Assembly: GCA_027326205.1 (NCBI GenBank)
Contig: DAHWEX010000483.1
Coordinates: 1 to 35,818, forward strand
Source of the DNA: Actinomycetota bacterium
GTDB taxonomy: Bacteria > Actinomycetota > Actinomycetes > Streptosporangiales > Streptosporangiaceae
DNA: 35,818 nt
Direction: 5' to 3'
In this document: positions 1 through 9,756 of the stretch, piece after piece
How the letters are laid out: each line of letters begins with the position of its first letter
Numbering within the stretch: the first letter of the stretch is position 1
The notes under the pieces: model-generated
The model's database searches: none
The model's input: only the letters and a program-made list of their open reading frames with translations
What the model was told of the DNA's origin: nothing
Program-made: the position numbers and the translations under genes

Positions 1-229
1 TGAAGCGCCCGCGGGCCGCCATCGGCCGGATCTGTCGCTGGACCCGGGTATCTCATAATTGGCAGAAACTCGTGTACCGACCCAAGGCGCGATAAGATCT
101 CAGCGTCACAACCGCATGCATGTGCAGACGGCTAGTGCAGCAGTCAGTGCAGATGCAGCGGGAAGGTGCCAAAAGCTCGCTGGTGATTGGGGATCGCCGG
201 CAGAAGTCGTACCACCGAGAGGGGACCGA

Positions 230-1111
230 GTGAGTGCAAGTGCGCCTGGAGGCGCCGCTCCCGCCGGCGGTCCGACCGTGCTCAGAATGTTGCTTGGAGC
301 CCAGCTCAGGCGCCTGCGCGACGCCGCGGGCATCACGCGTGACGAGGCCGGCTACCACATCCGCGCCTCGGGTTCGAAGATCAGCCGGATGGAACTGGGC
401 CGGGTTTCGTTTAAGGAACGCGACGTCACTGACCTTCTCGGGTTCTACGGCATCACCGACCCCACCGAGCGCGAGAAGCTGGTACAGCTCACCAAGGAAG
501 CGAACGCCGTCCCCTGGTACCAGAAGTACCAGGACGTCGTTCCCGACTGGTTCCACGTGTTTGTCGGGCTCGAGGAAGCCGCGCAGCTGATCCGGGTCTA
601 CGAGGTGCAGTTCGTGCCCGGCCTGCTGCAGACCGAAGAGTACGCGCGCGCCGTCATCCTGCAGGGCGCGCCGGGGCTCGACCCCGACGAAGTCGAGCGC
701 CGGGTGGCGCTGCGCATGGGACGGCAGAAGCTGCTGACCAGGGAGAACCCGCCGAGGTACTGGGTGATCATGGACGAGGCGGCGCTCCGCCGCCCGATGG
801 GCGGCCGCGACGTGCACGTCGGGCAGATCGAGCGCCTCATCGACCTCGTCGGCGAGCCGAACATCACCATTCAGGTCATGCCGTTCCGGTACGGTGGGCA
901 CGCGGCCGAGGGCGGCGCGTTCACGATCATGCGGTTCCCGGAGACGGACCTGCCAGACGTGGTCTACATGGAGTACCTGACCGGCGCGCACTACATTGAC
1001 AAGCCGGAAGAAGTCGAGCGCTACGCCGCGGTGATGGAACGCCTCTCGGTCGCGGGCACGTCACCCGACCGGACCAGGGAGATCCTGTCCGGAATCCTGA
1101 AGGATCTGTGA
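230..1111 (+). CDS. XRE-type helix-turn-helix transcriptional regulator with DUF5753 C-terminal domain
   Basis: ORF 59..1111; probable GTG start at 230 (VSASAPGG...). N-terminal HTH (LGAQLRRLRDAAGITRDEAGYHIRASGSKISRMELGR) and DUF5753-like region (VPGLLQTEEYARAVI...MPFRYGGHAAEGGAFTIMRF). Confidence 0.9.
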   Translation: MSASAPGGAAPAGGPTVLRMLLGAQLRRLRDAAGITRDEAGYHIRASGSKISRMELGRVSFKERDVTDLLGFYGITDPTEREKLVQLTKEANAVPWYQKYQDVVPDWFHVFVGLEEAAQLIRVYEVQFVPGLLQTEEYARAVILQGAPGLDPDEVERRVALRMGRQKLLTRENPPRYWVIMDEAALRRPMGGRDVHVGQIERLIDLVGEPNITIQVMPFRYGGHAAEGGAFTIMRFPETDLPDVVYMEYLTGAHYIDKPEEVERYAAVMERLSVAGTSPDRTREILSGILKDL

Positions 1112-1118
1112 GCGAGCG

Positions 1119-1349
1119 ATGTCAGACGAGGTCTACAACGGAATGCCGGCGGGTGAGCTGCCGGACCTGCAGTGGCGGCTGGCCGGCGATGCCGAGACCG
1201 GCGTGGAGATGGCCAGGCTCCCCGACGGCCAGGTCGCGGTGCGCAACGCCGCCGACCCGCGGGGCCCCGCGCTGATCTACACCAGGGCCGAGATCGAGGC
1301 GCTCATCGGCGGCGCGCAGGACGGCGACTTCGACCAGTTGCTCGCGTAG
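1119..1349 (+). CDS. DUF397 domain-containing protein
   Basis: 76 aa, 7 bp after the HTH gene; VEMARLPDGQVAVRNAADPRGPALIYTRAEIEALIGGAQDGDFDQLL matches the DUF397 pattern; classic HTH/DUF397 pairing. Confidence 0.88.
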   Translation: MSDEVYNGMPAGELPDLQWRLAGDAETGVEMARLPDGQVAVRNAADPRGPALIYTRAEIEALIGGAQDGDFDQLLA

Positions 1350-1485
1350 CGGCGCTACCTCCCGGGACTTCCTCCCGTGCCCGCGGGTATGTCCGCGCCG
1401 GCGCGGACGGGCGGTCCCCGCTTTCCGCGACTTTGCGGCCAGCCTGGACGGAACGCGGAGGTTACGGCGAATATCGTGAGTACTT

Positions 1486-2346
1486 GTGACTTCGGATAGT
1501 TCCCAGCTGTCAGCCGCTGACGCGAGTCAAGAACCGTCAGCCCGAACGGGCTCGCGGTTCCAGCTGACGAGGCCAGGCGATGCCCCCGGGTTGTCGCGGC
1601 GGGAGCGGGTGCTGCTGCGCTGGGAGATCATCGCGGTTTTCGCCGTCTCGCTGGGCGCGAGCGGCGTGTACGCGTTCGTCTCGCTGATCGGCTCGCTGAC
1701 CGCGCGCCACCCGCTCGCGTCGCAGTCGGTGACGCTGAACGGCTCGCAGGCGCCGGGCCGCCCGCTGCTCGACCTGTTCCTGCAACTGGTCTCGCTCGCC
1801 TCGGCCGCCGCCCCGGTGGTGCTGGCGTGCTACCTGCTCGCCCGCTCCGGCGACGGCGTGGCGTCGATCGGCCTGGACCGGACCCAGCCCAGGCGCGACT
1901 TCCTGCGCGGCGCCGCCCTCGCCGCCCTGATCGGCGGCAGCGGCCTCGGCCTGTACTTCATCGCCTACAAGTCGGGCATCGCGCTGAACGTCGTCGCGGA
2001 GAACGAACCGAACGTCTGGTGGCGCTACCCGGTCCTGGTGCTGTCCGCGCTGCAGAACGGCCTGCTCGAAGAGGTGCTGGTCACCGGCTACCTGCTGGTC
2101 CGGCTGCGCAGGCTCGGCGTGCGGCCGGTGAACGCGATCGCGATCAGCGCGACGCTGCGCGGGTCCTATCACCTGTACCAGGGCTTCGGCGGCTTCGCCG
2201 GCAACGCGATCATGGGCGTCATCTTCGCCACGCTGTTCCTGCGCTGGCGCCGCGCGACCCCGATGATCATCGCCCACACGCTGATCGACGCGGTCGCCTT
2301 CATCGGCTACGCCCTGCTGGTCGGCCACGTCAGCTGGCTGATGTAG
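1486..2346 (+). CDS. CPBP (CAAX/Abi-like) family intramembrane metalloprotease
   Basis: Hydrophobic protein with EEVLVTGYLLVRLRRLG, GSYHLYQG and AHTLIDAVAF, the three CPBP motif blocks; GTG start. Confidence 0.87.
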   Translation: MTSDSSQLSAADASQEPSARTGSRFQLTRPGDAPGLSRRERVLLRWEIIAVFAVSLGASGVYAFVSLIGSLTARHPLASQSVTLNGSQAPGRPLLDLFLQLVSLASAAAPVVLACYLLARSGDGVASIGLDRTQPRRDFLRGAALAALIGGSGLGLYFIAYKSGIALNVVAENEPNVWWRYPVLVLSALQNGLLEEVLVTGYLLVRLRRLGVRPVNAIAISATLRGSYHLYQGFGGFAGNAIMGVIFATLFLRWRRATPMIIAHTLIDAVAFIGYALLVGHVSWLM

Positions 2347-2536
2347 CGGGGGTCAGCGCCCGGCGACTGCGGCCGGCCGGCCGGTCCCGTCCGCGGGGGC
2401 GGCCGGCGTCGCGACATTGTGCTAATTACTGTTTATTTCAGATGTCAGACGTCTGTGGGAAGTGGCTTGACGATGTCGGGAATTGGTCGTTATCGTTGCG
2501 CGAAACTTATTTTCTGGATAATCGAGAAAGAGTCCA

Positions 2537-3340
2537 GTGGCCGGTCAATCAGCTTCCCGTGCACCGCGGGCACCGGGGGAGCGCGTATCGGTGGCGGCGG
2601 CAGCCTCCGGTGCCGAAGGCGCCCGCCGGGTCCTGGCGGTGCTGCGGTCTTTCTCCCCGCGCCGGCACACGCTGACCGCCAGGGAGCTAACCGAAGCCAC
2701 GGCGATCCCGTTGCCCAGCATGTACCGCTACATAGCGCTGCTGCGCGAGACGGGGATGCTGGTCGGCGACGATCGCGGCGCTTACCACCTGTCTCCGGTG
2801 TTCGTCTCGCTGGCCCGCGCCGCCGAGGCCGCCGAGACGCTCGTCGAGTTCGCCGACCCGGTCATGCGCGACCTGGTCAGCGAGTGCGGCGAGACGGTGA
2901 TCTTCGTCAGGCTGATCGCGCGGACGCCGGTGTGCGTGCACCGGGTCGAGTCCGGGCATCACCTGCGCGCGACGTTCGAGCCGGGCCAGCCGCTGCCGCT
3001 GCTGCGCGGCGCGAGCGGGCGGGTCCTGCTCGCGGGGCTGCCGGAGCGGCACCGGCGGGAGTACCTCGCGCCGCTCGCGGAGTCCGACCCGGCCGAGGCG
3101 GCTCGCCTGGCGGAAGTCCTCGCGAAGGTCGCCGTCCGGGGCTGGGCGACCAGCGAGGAGGAGATAGACCGGGGCGTGTGGGCGGCCTCGGCGACGGTGA
3201 CGGACGGTCGCGTCACGGTCGCGGCACTGACCGTGCCGTCTCCGCTGGTCCGCGCCCCGGCCGCACAGCAGGAGCGCCTGCTCGGCCAGGTCCGGGCGGC
3301 CGCGGCCCGGCTGAGCGGCGCTATCGCCGACGCCCGGTAA
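2537..3340 (+). CDS. IclR family transcriptional regulator
   Basis: N-terminal wHTH (ARRVLAVLRSFSPRRHTLTARELTEATAIPLPSMYRYIALLRETGML) and IclR effector domain (HHLRATFEPGQPLPLLRGASGRVLLAGLP...); GTG start. Confidence 0.88.
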   Translation: MAGQSASRAPRAPGERVSVAAAASGAEGARRVLAVLRSFSPRRHTLTARELTEATAIPLPSMYRYIALLRETGMLVGDDRGAYHLSPVFVSLARAAEAAETLVEFADPVMRDLVSECGETVIFVRLIARTPVCVHRVESGHHLRATFEPGQPLPLLRGASGRVLLAGLPERHRREYLAPLAESDPAEAARLAEVLAKVAVRGWATSEEEIDRGVWAASATVTDGRVTVAALTVPSPLVRAPAAQQERLLGQVRAAAARLSGAIADAR

Positions 3341-3448
3341 AGCCGCGGGGTAACCCGCTCGGCTGCGGCGACCTTAGCGAATCTTTAACGCATTCACCGC
3401 GGTCGCATCCGGTTACGTTACCGCTATGCAACCGTTATTCTGGCCCGC

Positions 3449-5008
3449 ATGCCGGATTTCCAGCGTTCGTCCGAACTGACCCAAGAGATCCCTGGCGCGG
3501 GCATCGACATCACTGCGCCCTCCGTGGCCGGGCTGCGGCAGGCGATGGCCGACGGCCGCCTCACCGCAACGGCGCTGACCCGGCGTTACCTGGACCGCAT
3601 AGCGGACGTGAACCCCGTGCTCGGCGCCGTGATCGCGGTCAGCCCCGACGCGCTCGACCAGGCCGCCGAGAGCGACGCCGCGCGGGAGGCCGGCGAGCCG
3701 CGCGGGATACTTGACGGGATCCCGGTCCTGGTCAAGGACAACGTGCAGGTGGCGGGCGGGCCGGCCACGGCGGGCTCGCCCGCGCTGCTCCCCGCCCGTG
3801 CGCCGGACGCGTTCATCGTCTCCCGGCTGCGCACGGCCGGCGCGGTCATCCTGGCGAAGGCGAACCTGTCGGAGTGGGCCAACTTCCGGTCGAACCGCTC
3901 GACGAGCGGCTGGTCCACGCTCGGCGGCCAGGCCGCGAACCCGTACGCGCTCGACCGCAACCCGTCGGGCTCAAGCTCCGGTTCGGCGGCCGGCCTGTCT
4001 GCCGGCTTCGCGCCGCTCGCTATCGGCACGGAGACGGACGGGTCGATCGTCTCGCCGTCAAGCGCCTGCGGCGTGGTGGGCGTCAAGCCGACCCTCGGCC
4101 TGGTCAGCCGGACCGGCATCGTCCCGCTGTCGCTGGCGCAGGACACCGCAGGCCCGATGGCCACCTCGGTCGCGGACGTAGCGGCGCTGCTGTCGGTGCT
4201 CGCCGCTCCCGACCCGGACGACTGCTCACCCGATCACCCCGGCGTCATCGACTACGCGGAGTTCCTCGACCCGCAGGCGCTGGAGGGGGCGCGGATCGGC
4301 ATCTGGCGCACGGCCTCCGACGGCGCGGACGCCGTGACCGGGGCGCTGCTCGACCGGGCGGTGGACTGCCTGGCCGCCCTGGGCGCGACCGTGATCGATC
4401 CGGTCGACCTGCCGGGCATCGACAAGGTCACCGACCCCGAGTTCGAGGCGCTGCCGTATGAGTTCAAGCACCAGATCAACTCCTACCTCAAGTACCTGGC
4501 CGGGTTCACCGGCAACGTGGGCGAACTGCCGGGGAACCTGGCCGACCTGATCGACTTCAACGACCGGCACGCCAGCCAGGTCCTCGCCCGGTTCGGCCAG
4601 GAGATCTTCCTGGCCGCCCAGGCGACCAGCGGGGACCTGGCCGACCCGGCCTACCTGGAGCTGCGCGGCGCGGCGAGTTCCCTGGCCAGGGCGGCGGTGG
4701 AAACGCCGACGGTAGAGCACAACCTGGACGCGATCTTCTCGCTGACCGCGAGCCCGGCCTGGCTGACGGACTACGTCCTCGGCGACCACTGGGTCTTCGG
4801 CACGTCCCGCCCCGGCGCGGTCTCCGGCTGGCCCGCGGTCACCGTCCCGTTCGGTTACGTCTGCGGCCTGCCGGTCGGCGTGTCGTTTCTGGGTCCCCGC
4901 TGGAGCGAGCCCCGCCTCCTGGCCCTGGCGTACGCGTTCGAGGGGGCGACGAGCGCCCGCCGCGCCCCGGCGCTGCTCCCGTCCGCCGCCCTCAGGTTTC
5001 CCTGCTAA
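3449..5008 (+). CDS. Amidase (amidase signature family, peptide-amidase-like)
   Basis: Amidase signature with Lys (VLVKDN) and Ser residues (NPSGSSSGSAAGLSAGFAPLAIGTETDGSIVSPSSACGVVGVKPTLG). Confidence 0.93.
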   Translation: MPDFQRSSELTQEIPGAGIDITAPSVAGLRQAMADGRLTATALTRRYLDRIADVNPVLGAVIAVSPDALDQAAESDAAREAGEPRGILDGIPVLVKDNVQVAGGPATAGSPALLPARAPDAFIVSRLRTAGAVILAKANLSEWANFRSNRSTSGWSTLGGQAANPYALDRNPSGSSSGSAAGLSAGFAPLAIGTETDGSIVSPSSACGVVGVKPTLGLVSRTGIVPLSLAQDTAGPMATSVADVAALLSVLAAPDPDDCSPDHPGVIDYAEFLDPQALEGARIGIWRTASDGADAVTGALLDRAVDCLAALGATVIDPVDLPGIDKVTDPEFEALPYEFKHQINSYLKYLAGFTGNVGELPGNLADLIDFNDRHASQVLARFGQEIFLAAQATSGDLADPAYLELRGAASSLARAAVETPTVEHNLDAIFSLTASPAWLTDYVLGDHWVFGTSRPGAVSGWPAVTVPFGYVCGLPVGVSFLGPRWSEPRLLALAYAFEGATSARRAPALLPSAALRFPC

Positions 5009-5146
5009 CTTCCGCGTTCGCGTATGCCATGGTGCATGGTGCCAGTGCGTTGAGCGTCCCCGTCACCGTCACCGATCCGGACGTCGGCGTTCGCGGGCAA
5101 GGAGAGTACCCTTGCACCTGGTGGGGAGATCAGGAGTAGGTGGACG

Positions 5147-5479
5147 ATGAACGATCAGAGCGCGCGGGTGGTGCCGGTTGTCGTGGTCCTGCCGGGCGAG
5201 ATCGACGTCACCAATTCCGCGCAGGTATATGAGCAGCTGGCCGCCGTCCTGGCCCCGGGCGTGGACACGGTCATCGCGGACATGATGTCCACCACCTTCT
5301 GCGACTCGTCCGGCGTGCACGCGATCATGCATGCCTACGAGACCGCCGCCGCGCGCGACATCAGCCTGCGGCTCGCCGTGTCGTCAAGCACCTCGGTGCG
5401 CCGGGTGCTCCAGCTGATCGGCGTCGGCCGCCTCATGCCGGTGTACGGGAGCCTCCGGGAAGCGCTCGATCCCGCCTAG
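5147..5479 (+). CDS. STAS domain anti-sigma factor antagonist
   Basis: PGEIDVTNSAQVYEQL...DTVIADMMSTTFCDSSGVHAIMHAYETAAARDISLRLAVSSSTSVRRVLQLIGVGRLMPVYGSLREAL; canonical DSSG phosphoacceptor segment. Confidence 0.93.
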   Translation: MNDQSARVVPVVVVLPGEIDVTNSAQVYEQLAAVLAPGVDTVIADMMSTTFCDSSGVHAIMHAYETAAARDISLRLAVSSSTSVRRVLQLIGVGRLMPVYGSLREALDPA

Positions 5480-7050
5480 CTCGTCCTGCGGACCACGATC
5501 ATCGCCACGTCGTCCTCCCGGGGGCCGAACGGGGCCAGCAGGAGGTTGGCGAACGCCTCGGTGTCGGCTGCGGCAGACTCGGCCGCGGCGGCGCGCAGTT
5601 TTTCCAGGTTGTCGTCGAGCAAGACGATGCGGTCCTCGACGAGGCCGTCGGTGAAGAGCACGACGGTGCCGCCGATGGGCAGGACAGCGGTCTCGACGTG
5701 CGGCTCGTGCCGCGTCAGGCCCAGCATTATCCCGCCCTCGCCCACATAGCCCGCGGTGCCGCCGGCGACGAGCAGCGGCGGCATGTGCCCGCAGTTGACG
5801 ATCGTCAGCTCTCCGGTGGCCGGGTCGGCGAGCAGCAGGCACAAGGTCGTGATGACGCCGGGGTGAAAGCGGCGCAGCACCTTGTTGACCAGGCCGGTGA
5901 TCTCCAGCGGCGCGTGGCCCTCGCTCACGAACGCGCGCAGCGCGTGCCGCACCTCGCCCATGATGGTCGCGGCGAGGAGCGAGTGCCCCTGCACGTCGCC
6001 GATGGCGACGAGCACGCCGTCGCCCCAGGACAGCGCCTCGTAGAAGTCCCCGCCGACCTCGGCGTGGTCGCTGGCGGGCAGGTAGCGTACCGCCATCTCC
6101 ATGCCGGGGAACCGCGGCAGGTTCGCGGGCAGGAAGCTCCGCTGCAGCGTCAGCGCCACCAGGTGCTCTTCCGCGGACGAGCGCAGGGCCTCGACCCCAA
6201 GGGCGACCGACTGCGCGAGCTGGCGGAGGATCTGCCGGCCTTCGGCGCCGGTCATGCCCGCGCTGTCGACCGCGATGACCGCGGCCGGCCTGCCCGGTTT
6301 GGTCTGCGCGGCCGCCAGGTAGACATCCATCCGCAGCGTGGTGTCCGGCATGAGGCCGAGCCAGTCAGCCGCGGCGACGGTCGCGATCGCGCTGGCCTTC
6401 CCGGTGCCGAGCACGTGCTCCGCGACCCGGGCCGCGAGCCCGGGCGGGCCGCCGCGCCGCACCGTGCCCGGGATGCCGGGCCTGGCCGAGGTCCTGCGCG
6501 ACTGGCCGTCGGGCATCTCCAGGATCAAGATGGTCTCGACACCGAAGATGCGGGTGGCTCCGGCGGCGGCCGCTGCCGCGAGCCCGTCGAAGGTCTCCGC
6601 GGCGTTGATGCTCAGGGTGACACTCGCCAGCTCGGTCAGCATGGCCACGGTCCGCTCCGCGTGCTGCCTGGCCCGGGAGTACCGCAGCGCCGCCGTCACG
6701 GTGGCGATCAGCTCAGCGGGGTCGACCGGCTCCACCAGGTAGGCGTCCGCCCCCTGGGTCAGGCCGTACGCCCGGTCGGTGACCTCCACGGCGGTGGCCG
6801 ACACCTGGATGATCGGGATGGCGGCGGTCAGCGGGGCGGACTTGATCAGCCGGCAGACCTCGAAGCCGCTCATGTCGGGCAGGTTCACGTCAAGCAGCAC
6901 GAGTTCGGCGGCGGCGACCATGCCGAGCGCCTCCCGCCCGGTGGCCGCCTCGGTCACCCGGTGGCCGGCCCGCCGCAGCCAGGTCACGATGATGTACCGC
7001 TTGGCCTCGTTGTCATCCACGACGAGCAGGTTCCCGGTGAGCTCGTTCAT
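5476..7050 (-). CDS. Response regulator - GAF - SpoIIE/PP2C-type serine phosphatase
   Basis: REC domain (LLVVDDNEAKRYIIVTWLRR...LVLLDVNLPDMSGFEVCRLIK), central GAF-like region, C-terminal PP2C/SpoIIE (AVRYLPASDHAEVGGDFYEA...GDVQGHSLLAA...FTDGLVEDR). Confidence 0.92.
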   Translation of the reverse strand: MNELTGNLLVVDDNEAKRYIIVTWLRRAGHRVTEAATGREALGMVAAAELVLLDVNLPDMSGFEVCRLIKSAPLTAAIPIIQVSATAVEVTDRAYGLTQGADAYLVEPVDPAELIATVTAALRYSRARQHAERTVAMLTELASVTLSINAAETFDGLAAAAAAGATRIFGVETILILEMPDGQSRRTSARPGIPGTVRRGGPPGLAARVAEHVLGTGKASAIATVAAADWLGLMPDTTLRMDVYLAAAQTKPGRPAAVIAVDSAGMTGAEGRQILRQLAQSVALGVEALRSSAEEHLVALTLQRSFLPANLPRFPGMEMAVRYLPASDHAEVGGDFYEALSWGDGVLVAIGDVQGHSLLAATIMGEVRHALRAFVSEGHAPLEITGLVNKVLRRFHPGVITTLCLLLADPATGELTIVNCGHMPPLLVAGGTAGYVGEGGIMLGLTRHEPHVETAVLPIGGTVVLFTDGLVEDRIVLLDDNLEKLRAAAAESAAADTEAFANLLLAPFGPREDDVAMIVVRRTS

Positions 7051-8360
7051 GCGGACACCCCGCTAACTTCGGCCGCCGGCTTGAGCGGGAGGCTGAGCAC
7101 CGCGGTGGTGCCCCGCCCGGCGTCGCTGGCCAGCGTCAGTTCGCCGCCGAGCAGCCTGGCCAGCCGCCTGGCGTAGGGCAGGCCGAGCCCGGTGCCGCCG
7201 CGCCTGGCCCCCGGCACCTGGTAGAACTCCTCGAACACGCGCTCGATCTCCTGCGCGGGGATCCCGGTGCCGGTGTCGGAGACCTGAAGCTCGACCCGGC
7301 CGGGGAGGGTGCGCGCGGTCACCCGCACCTCGCCGCTGTCGGTGTACTTGACCGCGTTGGACAGCAGGTTGCGCAAGATGGCCGTCAGCGCCATCTCGTC
7401 GGTCAGCAGCGTCGGCGGTGCGTCCTCGGCGCAGATCACCACCTCGACCGGCTTGCCGTCCGTCACCGGCCGCATGAGCCCGCGCAGCGTGGCGAGCAGC
7501 GCGGGCAAGCCGACCTCCGTGGGGTTGACGACATACCGCCCGGACTCCGCCTTGGCCACGTCAAGCAGGTCGTTGACCATGGTGAGCAGCGTCGCCGCGG
7601 CGCCCCTGATCAGCTCCACCTGGTACGACTGCTCGGCGTCGAGGCCGCCGTCGGGATCGGCGAGCAGCCGGGCGAGCCCGATGATCGAGTTCAGCGGGCT
7701 CCGCAGCTCGTGGCTGATATTGGCCCAGAACCGGTTCTTGGACTCTGCCGCCGCCCGCAGCTGCTCGGACTTCTCGTCAAGCTCCCGGTACAGGGCGACC
7801 ACGCCCCGGTTGGTCTGCTCGAGTTCCTCCGACAGCTCGCCGTACAGGGCCATCACGCCCCGGTTGGTCTCCTGCAGCTCGGCGTTGAGCGCCGCGAGCT
7901 GCTCCTTCTGCCGCGTGACATCCTCGAGCGCGGCGATGAGGTCCTGGTTGTTGCGTCGCAGTTCGTCCAGCGTAGACTCCGGGAGCATCGCCGCCAGCCG
8001 TTCGGTAAGAGCGGGAAAGTCAGGGGTGGAGTGAAGCGGACGCCGCTTCGACATCCGGATGACCTGCTCGTCAGCCGCCACGACGTCCATGAGGCGGGCC
8101 GCCGCGGCGATGCCGTCCGCCGGCGGCGTGCCGTCGACCGCGACGCTGAGCACGAGGCTGTTCTCGTCCGCGGCGAAGGTGATGGCGGCGGTCTGCCCGA
8201 GCGAGACGGCGCTCCGGCTGACCTCGCTGAGCGCGGTGGCGACCCGGACTTGGTCCTGGTGCTCAAGGCCAAGCCCGGCGGCCAGCTCCCGGCCCAGCCT
8301 CCGGGCGGCGAACACGTCGGGGAGGCTCCGCACGCTCAGGCGGGCCAGCTCGTTCGTCAT
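7047..8360 (-). CDS. Hybrid sensor: degenerate RsbT-like ATPase domain + coiled coil + HisKA/HATPase histidine kinase
   Basis: Real CDS begins at MTNELARLSVRSLPDVFAARR (ATG at 8360) within the longer ORF 7047..8879; H-box FWANISHELRSPLNSIIGLARLL, N-box NLLSNAVKYT, G-boxes DTGTGIP and GGTGLGLPYARRLARLLGG. ATGA overlap with the upstream gene. Confidence 0.9.
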   Translation of the reverse strand: MTNELARLSVRSLPDVFAARRLGRELAAGLGLEHQDQVRVATALSEVSRSAVSLGQTAAITFAADENSLVLSVAVDGTPPADGIAAAARLMDVVAADEQVIRMSKRRPLHSTPDFPALTERLAAMLPESTLDELRRNNQDLIAALEDVTRQKEQLAALNAELQETNRGVMALYGELSEELEQTNRGVVALYRELDEKSEQLRAAAESKNRFWANISHELRSPLNSIIGLARLLADPDGGLDAEQSYQVELIRGAAATLLTMVNDLLDVAKAESGRYVVNPTEVGLPALLATLRGLMRPVTDGKPVEVVICAEDAPPTLLTDEMALTAILRNLLSNAVKYTDSGEVRVTARTLPGRVELQVSDTGTGIPAQEIERVFEEFYQVPGARRGGTGLGLPYARRLARLLGGELTLASDAGRGTTAVLSLPLKPAAEVSGVSA

Positions 8361-9373
8361 GGCTTGATCACCAGCACTCCCGCGTCGTCGCGCCGTGAGG
8401 CGGCCTGCGCGAACAGCGTCGCGGCGACGACCAGCGGGTCCCGCGCGGGCAGACCGGGCAGGGCGGCGGGGTCCCAGCGGCCGCTGATGCCGTCCGAGTG
8501 CAGGATGACCGCCGCGCCGGGCGGCGCGGTGTACTCGAACTGCCTGATGTTGCGCGCCTGGTGGCCTGCGATGCCCGGCACCGAGGGCATGCTCTTGCGA
8601 CTGCCCCCGGCCAGGATCACCGCCGCGACGTTGCCGAGGCCCGCGAACAGTACCGTCGGCCCGGCCAGCTGCACCACGGCGACGGCGCCGCCCCGTGTGT
8701 GCGCCATCCGGCGGTGCGCCCGCTCGAGCAGCACGGCCGGCTCGCCGGCCGGGTCCGCGAGCACCGCGGTGACCGCCGCCGCGGCGGCGCTCGCGGCGAG
8801 CGGGCCATGCCCCAGGCCGTCGCACAGGACGCCGGTCAGCAGGCCGTCCGCCTCGACCGTGCCGTAGATGTCGCCGCACTCGGTCTCCCCGGTGATCGGC
8901 CTGGCCAGGCCGGCGGACCGGAACGTCTCGGTGCGCGGGGCCGGCCAGAACCGGGCCACGAGAGCCGTCCCGTGGCCCGGTACCGAGTACAGGTCGCAGA
9001 AGTCGGCCAGGCGGCGGATCGCGCCGAGCCCGATGCCCAGGGTGCCGCTGGTGGAGTGACCGTCGCGCAGCACGGCGGCTGAGTCGTGAAACCCGGGCCC
9101 GGCGTCTACGGTGACGACCTCGATTCCCGGGCTGCCCTCGCCCCTGGCGATGCGCAGCAGCATCGCGCCCTGCGCGGCGTGCTTGTGCAGGTTGGTCGCC
9201 GCCTCGGTCACCGCGAGCGCGAGCTGGTCGGCGCGGGCCGCGGGGAACTGCAGCCGCGCGGCCAGTTGCAGGGCGGCACCCCGGCAGGCCGAGGCCGCGC
9301 TCGGATCCTCGACCCGGATCCAGCGCTGGTCCCCCGGCGCCTGGGCGATGAGGGACCTGCTCACCGTGACCAC
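8357..9373 (-). CDS. ATP-binding SpoIIE family protein (N-terminal anti-sigma ATPase + C-terminal PP2C, RsbX-like)
   Basis: N-terminal HATPase (LAVTEAATNLHKHA...VDAGPGFHD...GTLGIGLGAIRRLAD) followed by PP2C/RsbX-like (TVEADGLLTGVLCDGLGHGPLAASAAAAAV...LHSDGISGRWDP). Confidence 0.9.
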   Translation of the reverse strand: MVTVSRSLIAQAPGDQRWIRVEDPSAASACRGAALQLAARLQFPAARADQLALAVTEAATNLHKHAAQGAMLLRIARGEGSPGIEVVTVDAGPGFHDSAAVLRDGHSTSGTLGIGLGAIRRLADFCDLYSVPGHGTALVARFWPAPRTETFRSAGLARPITGETECGDIYGTVEADGLLTGVLCDGLGHGPLAASAAAAAVTAVLADPAGEPAVLLERAHRRMAHTRGGAVAVVQLAGPTVLFAGLGNVAAVILAGGSRKSMPSVPGIAGHQARNIRQFEYTAPPGAAVILHSDGISGRWDPAALPGLPARDPLVVAATLFAQAASRRDDAGVLVIKP

Positions 9374-9756
9374 TTCACCACCACGACGCTGGTCCCGGCG
9401 CCGGGCTTGGAGTTCAGCTCGAACTCGTCGACGAGACGCCGCGCGCCGGACAGCCCGAGCCCGAGGCCGGAACCGCTGGTCCAGCCGTCGGTGAGCGCCA
9501 GGTCGATGTCGGCGATGCCCGGCCCCTCGTCGTTGAAGGACAGTTTGACGCCGGGCCGCCCGATCGGGGACTTCACCACCTCGACCGTGGCCGTGCCGCC
9601 GCCGCCGTGTACCAGCGTGTTGCGCGCGAGCTCGCTCGCGGCCGTGACCAGCTTGGTCTGGTCGACCAGCGACAGCCCGTTCTCGGCTGCCGCCGTCCGT
9701 ACCAGCTGGCGCACCCGGACGACATCGTCACCTGACCGGATGGGAACCGCGTTCAT
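9361..9756 (-). CDS. rsbT: RsbT-like anti-sigma regulatory factor (serine/threonine kinase)
   Basis: VTAASELARNTLVHGGGG...LSFNDEGPGIADIDLALTDGWTSGSGLGLGLSGARRLVDEFELNS; located directly after RsbS. Confidence 0.92.
   Translation of the reverse strand: MNAVPIRSGDDVVRVRQLVRTAAAENGLSLVDQTKLVTAASELARNTLVHGGGGTATVEVVKSPIGRPGVKLSFNDEGPGIADIDLALTDGWTSGSGLGLGLSGARRLVDEFELNSKPGAGTSVVVVKWSR

Noticed and set aside
53-991. 312-aa minus-strand ORF antisense to the HTH gene
   Set aside because: High-GC shadow ORF; His/Arg/Asp/Val-rich translation with no recognisable domain, while the + strand encodes a clear HTH/DUF5753 protein.
2045-2110. CPBP protease inactivation because EExxxR reads EEVLVTG
   Set aside because: Actinobacterial CPBP proteins commonly vary at this position and the remaining His motifs are intact; not evidence for a pseudogene.
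5698-7176. 492-aa plus-strand ORF antisense to the RR-GAF-PP2C gene
   Set aside because: Shadow ORF typical of about 70% GC DNA; no domain recognisable.
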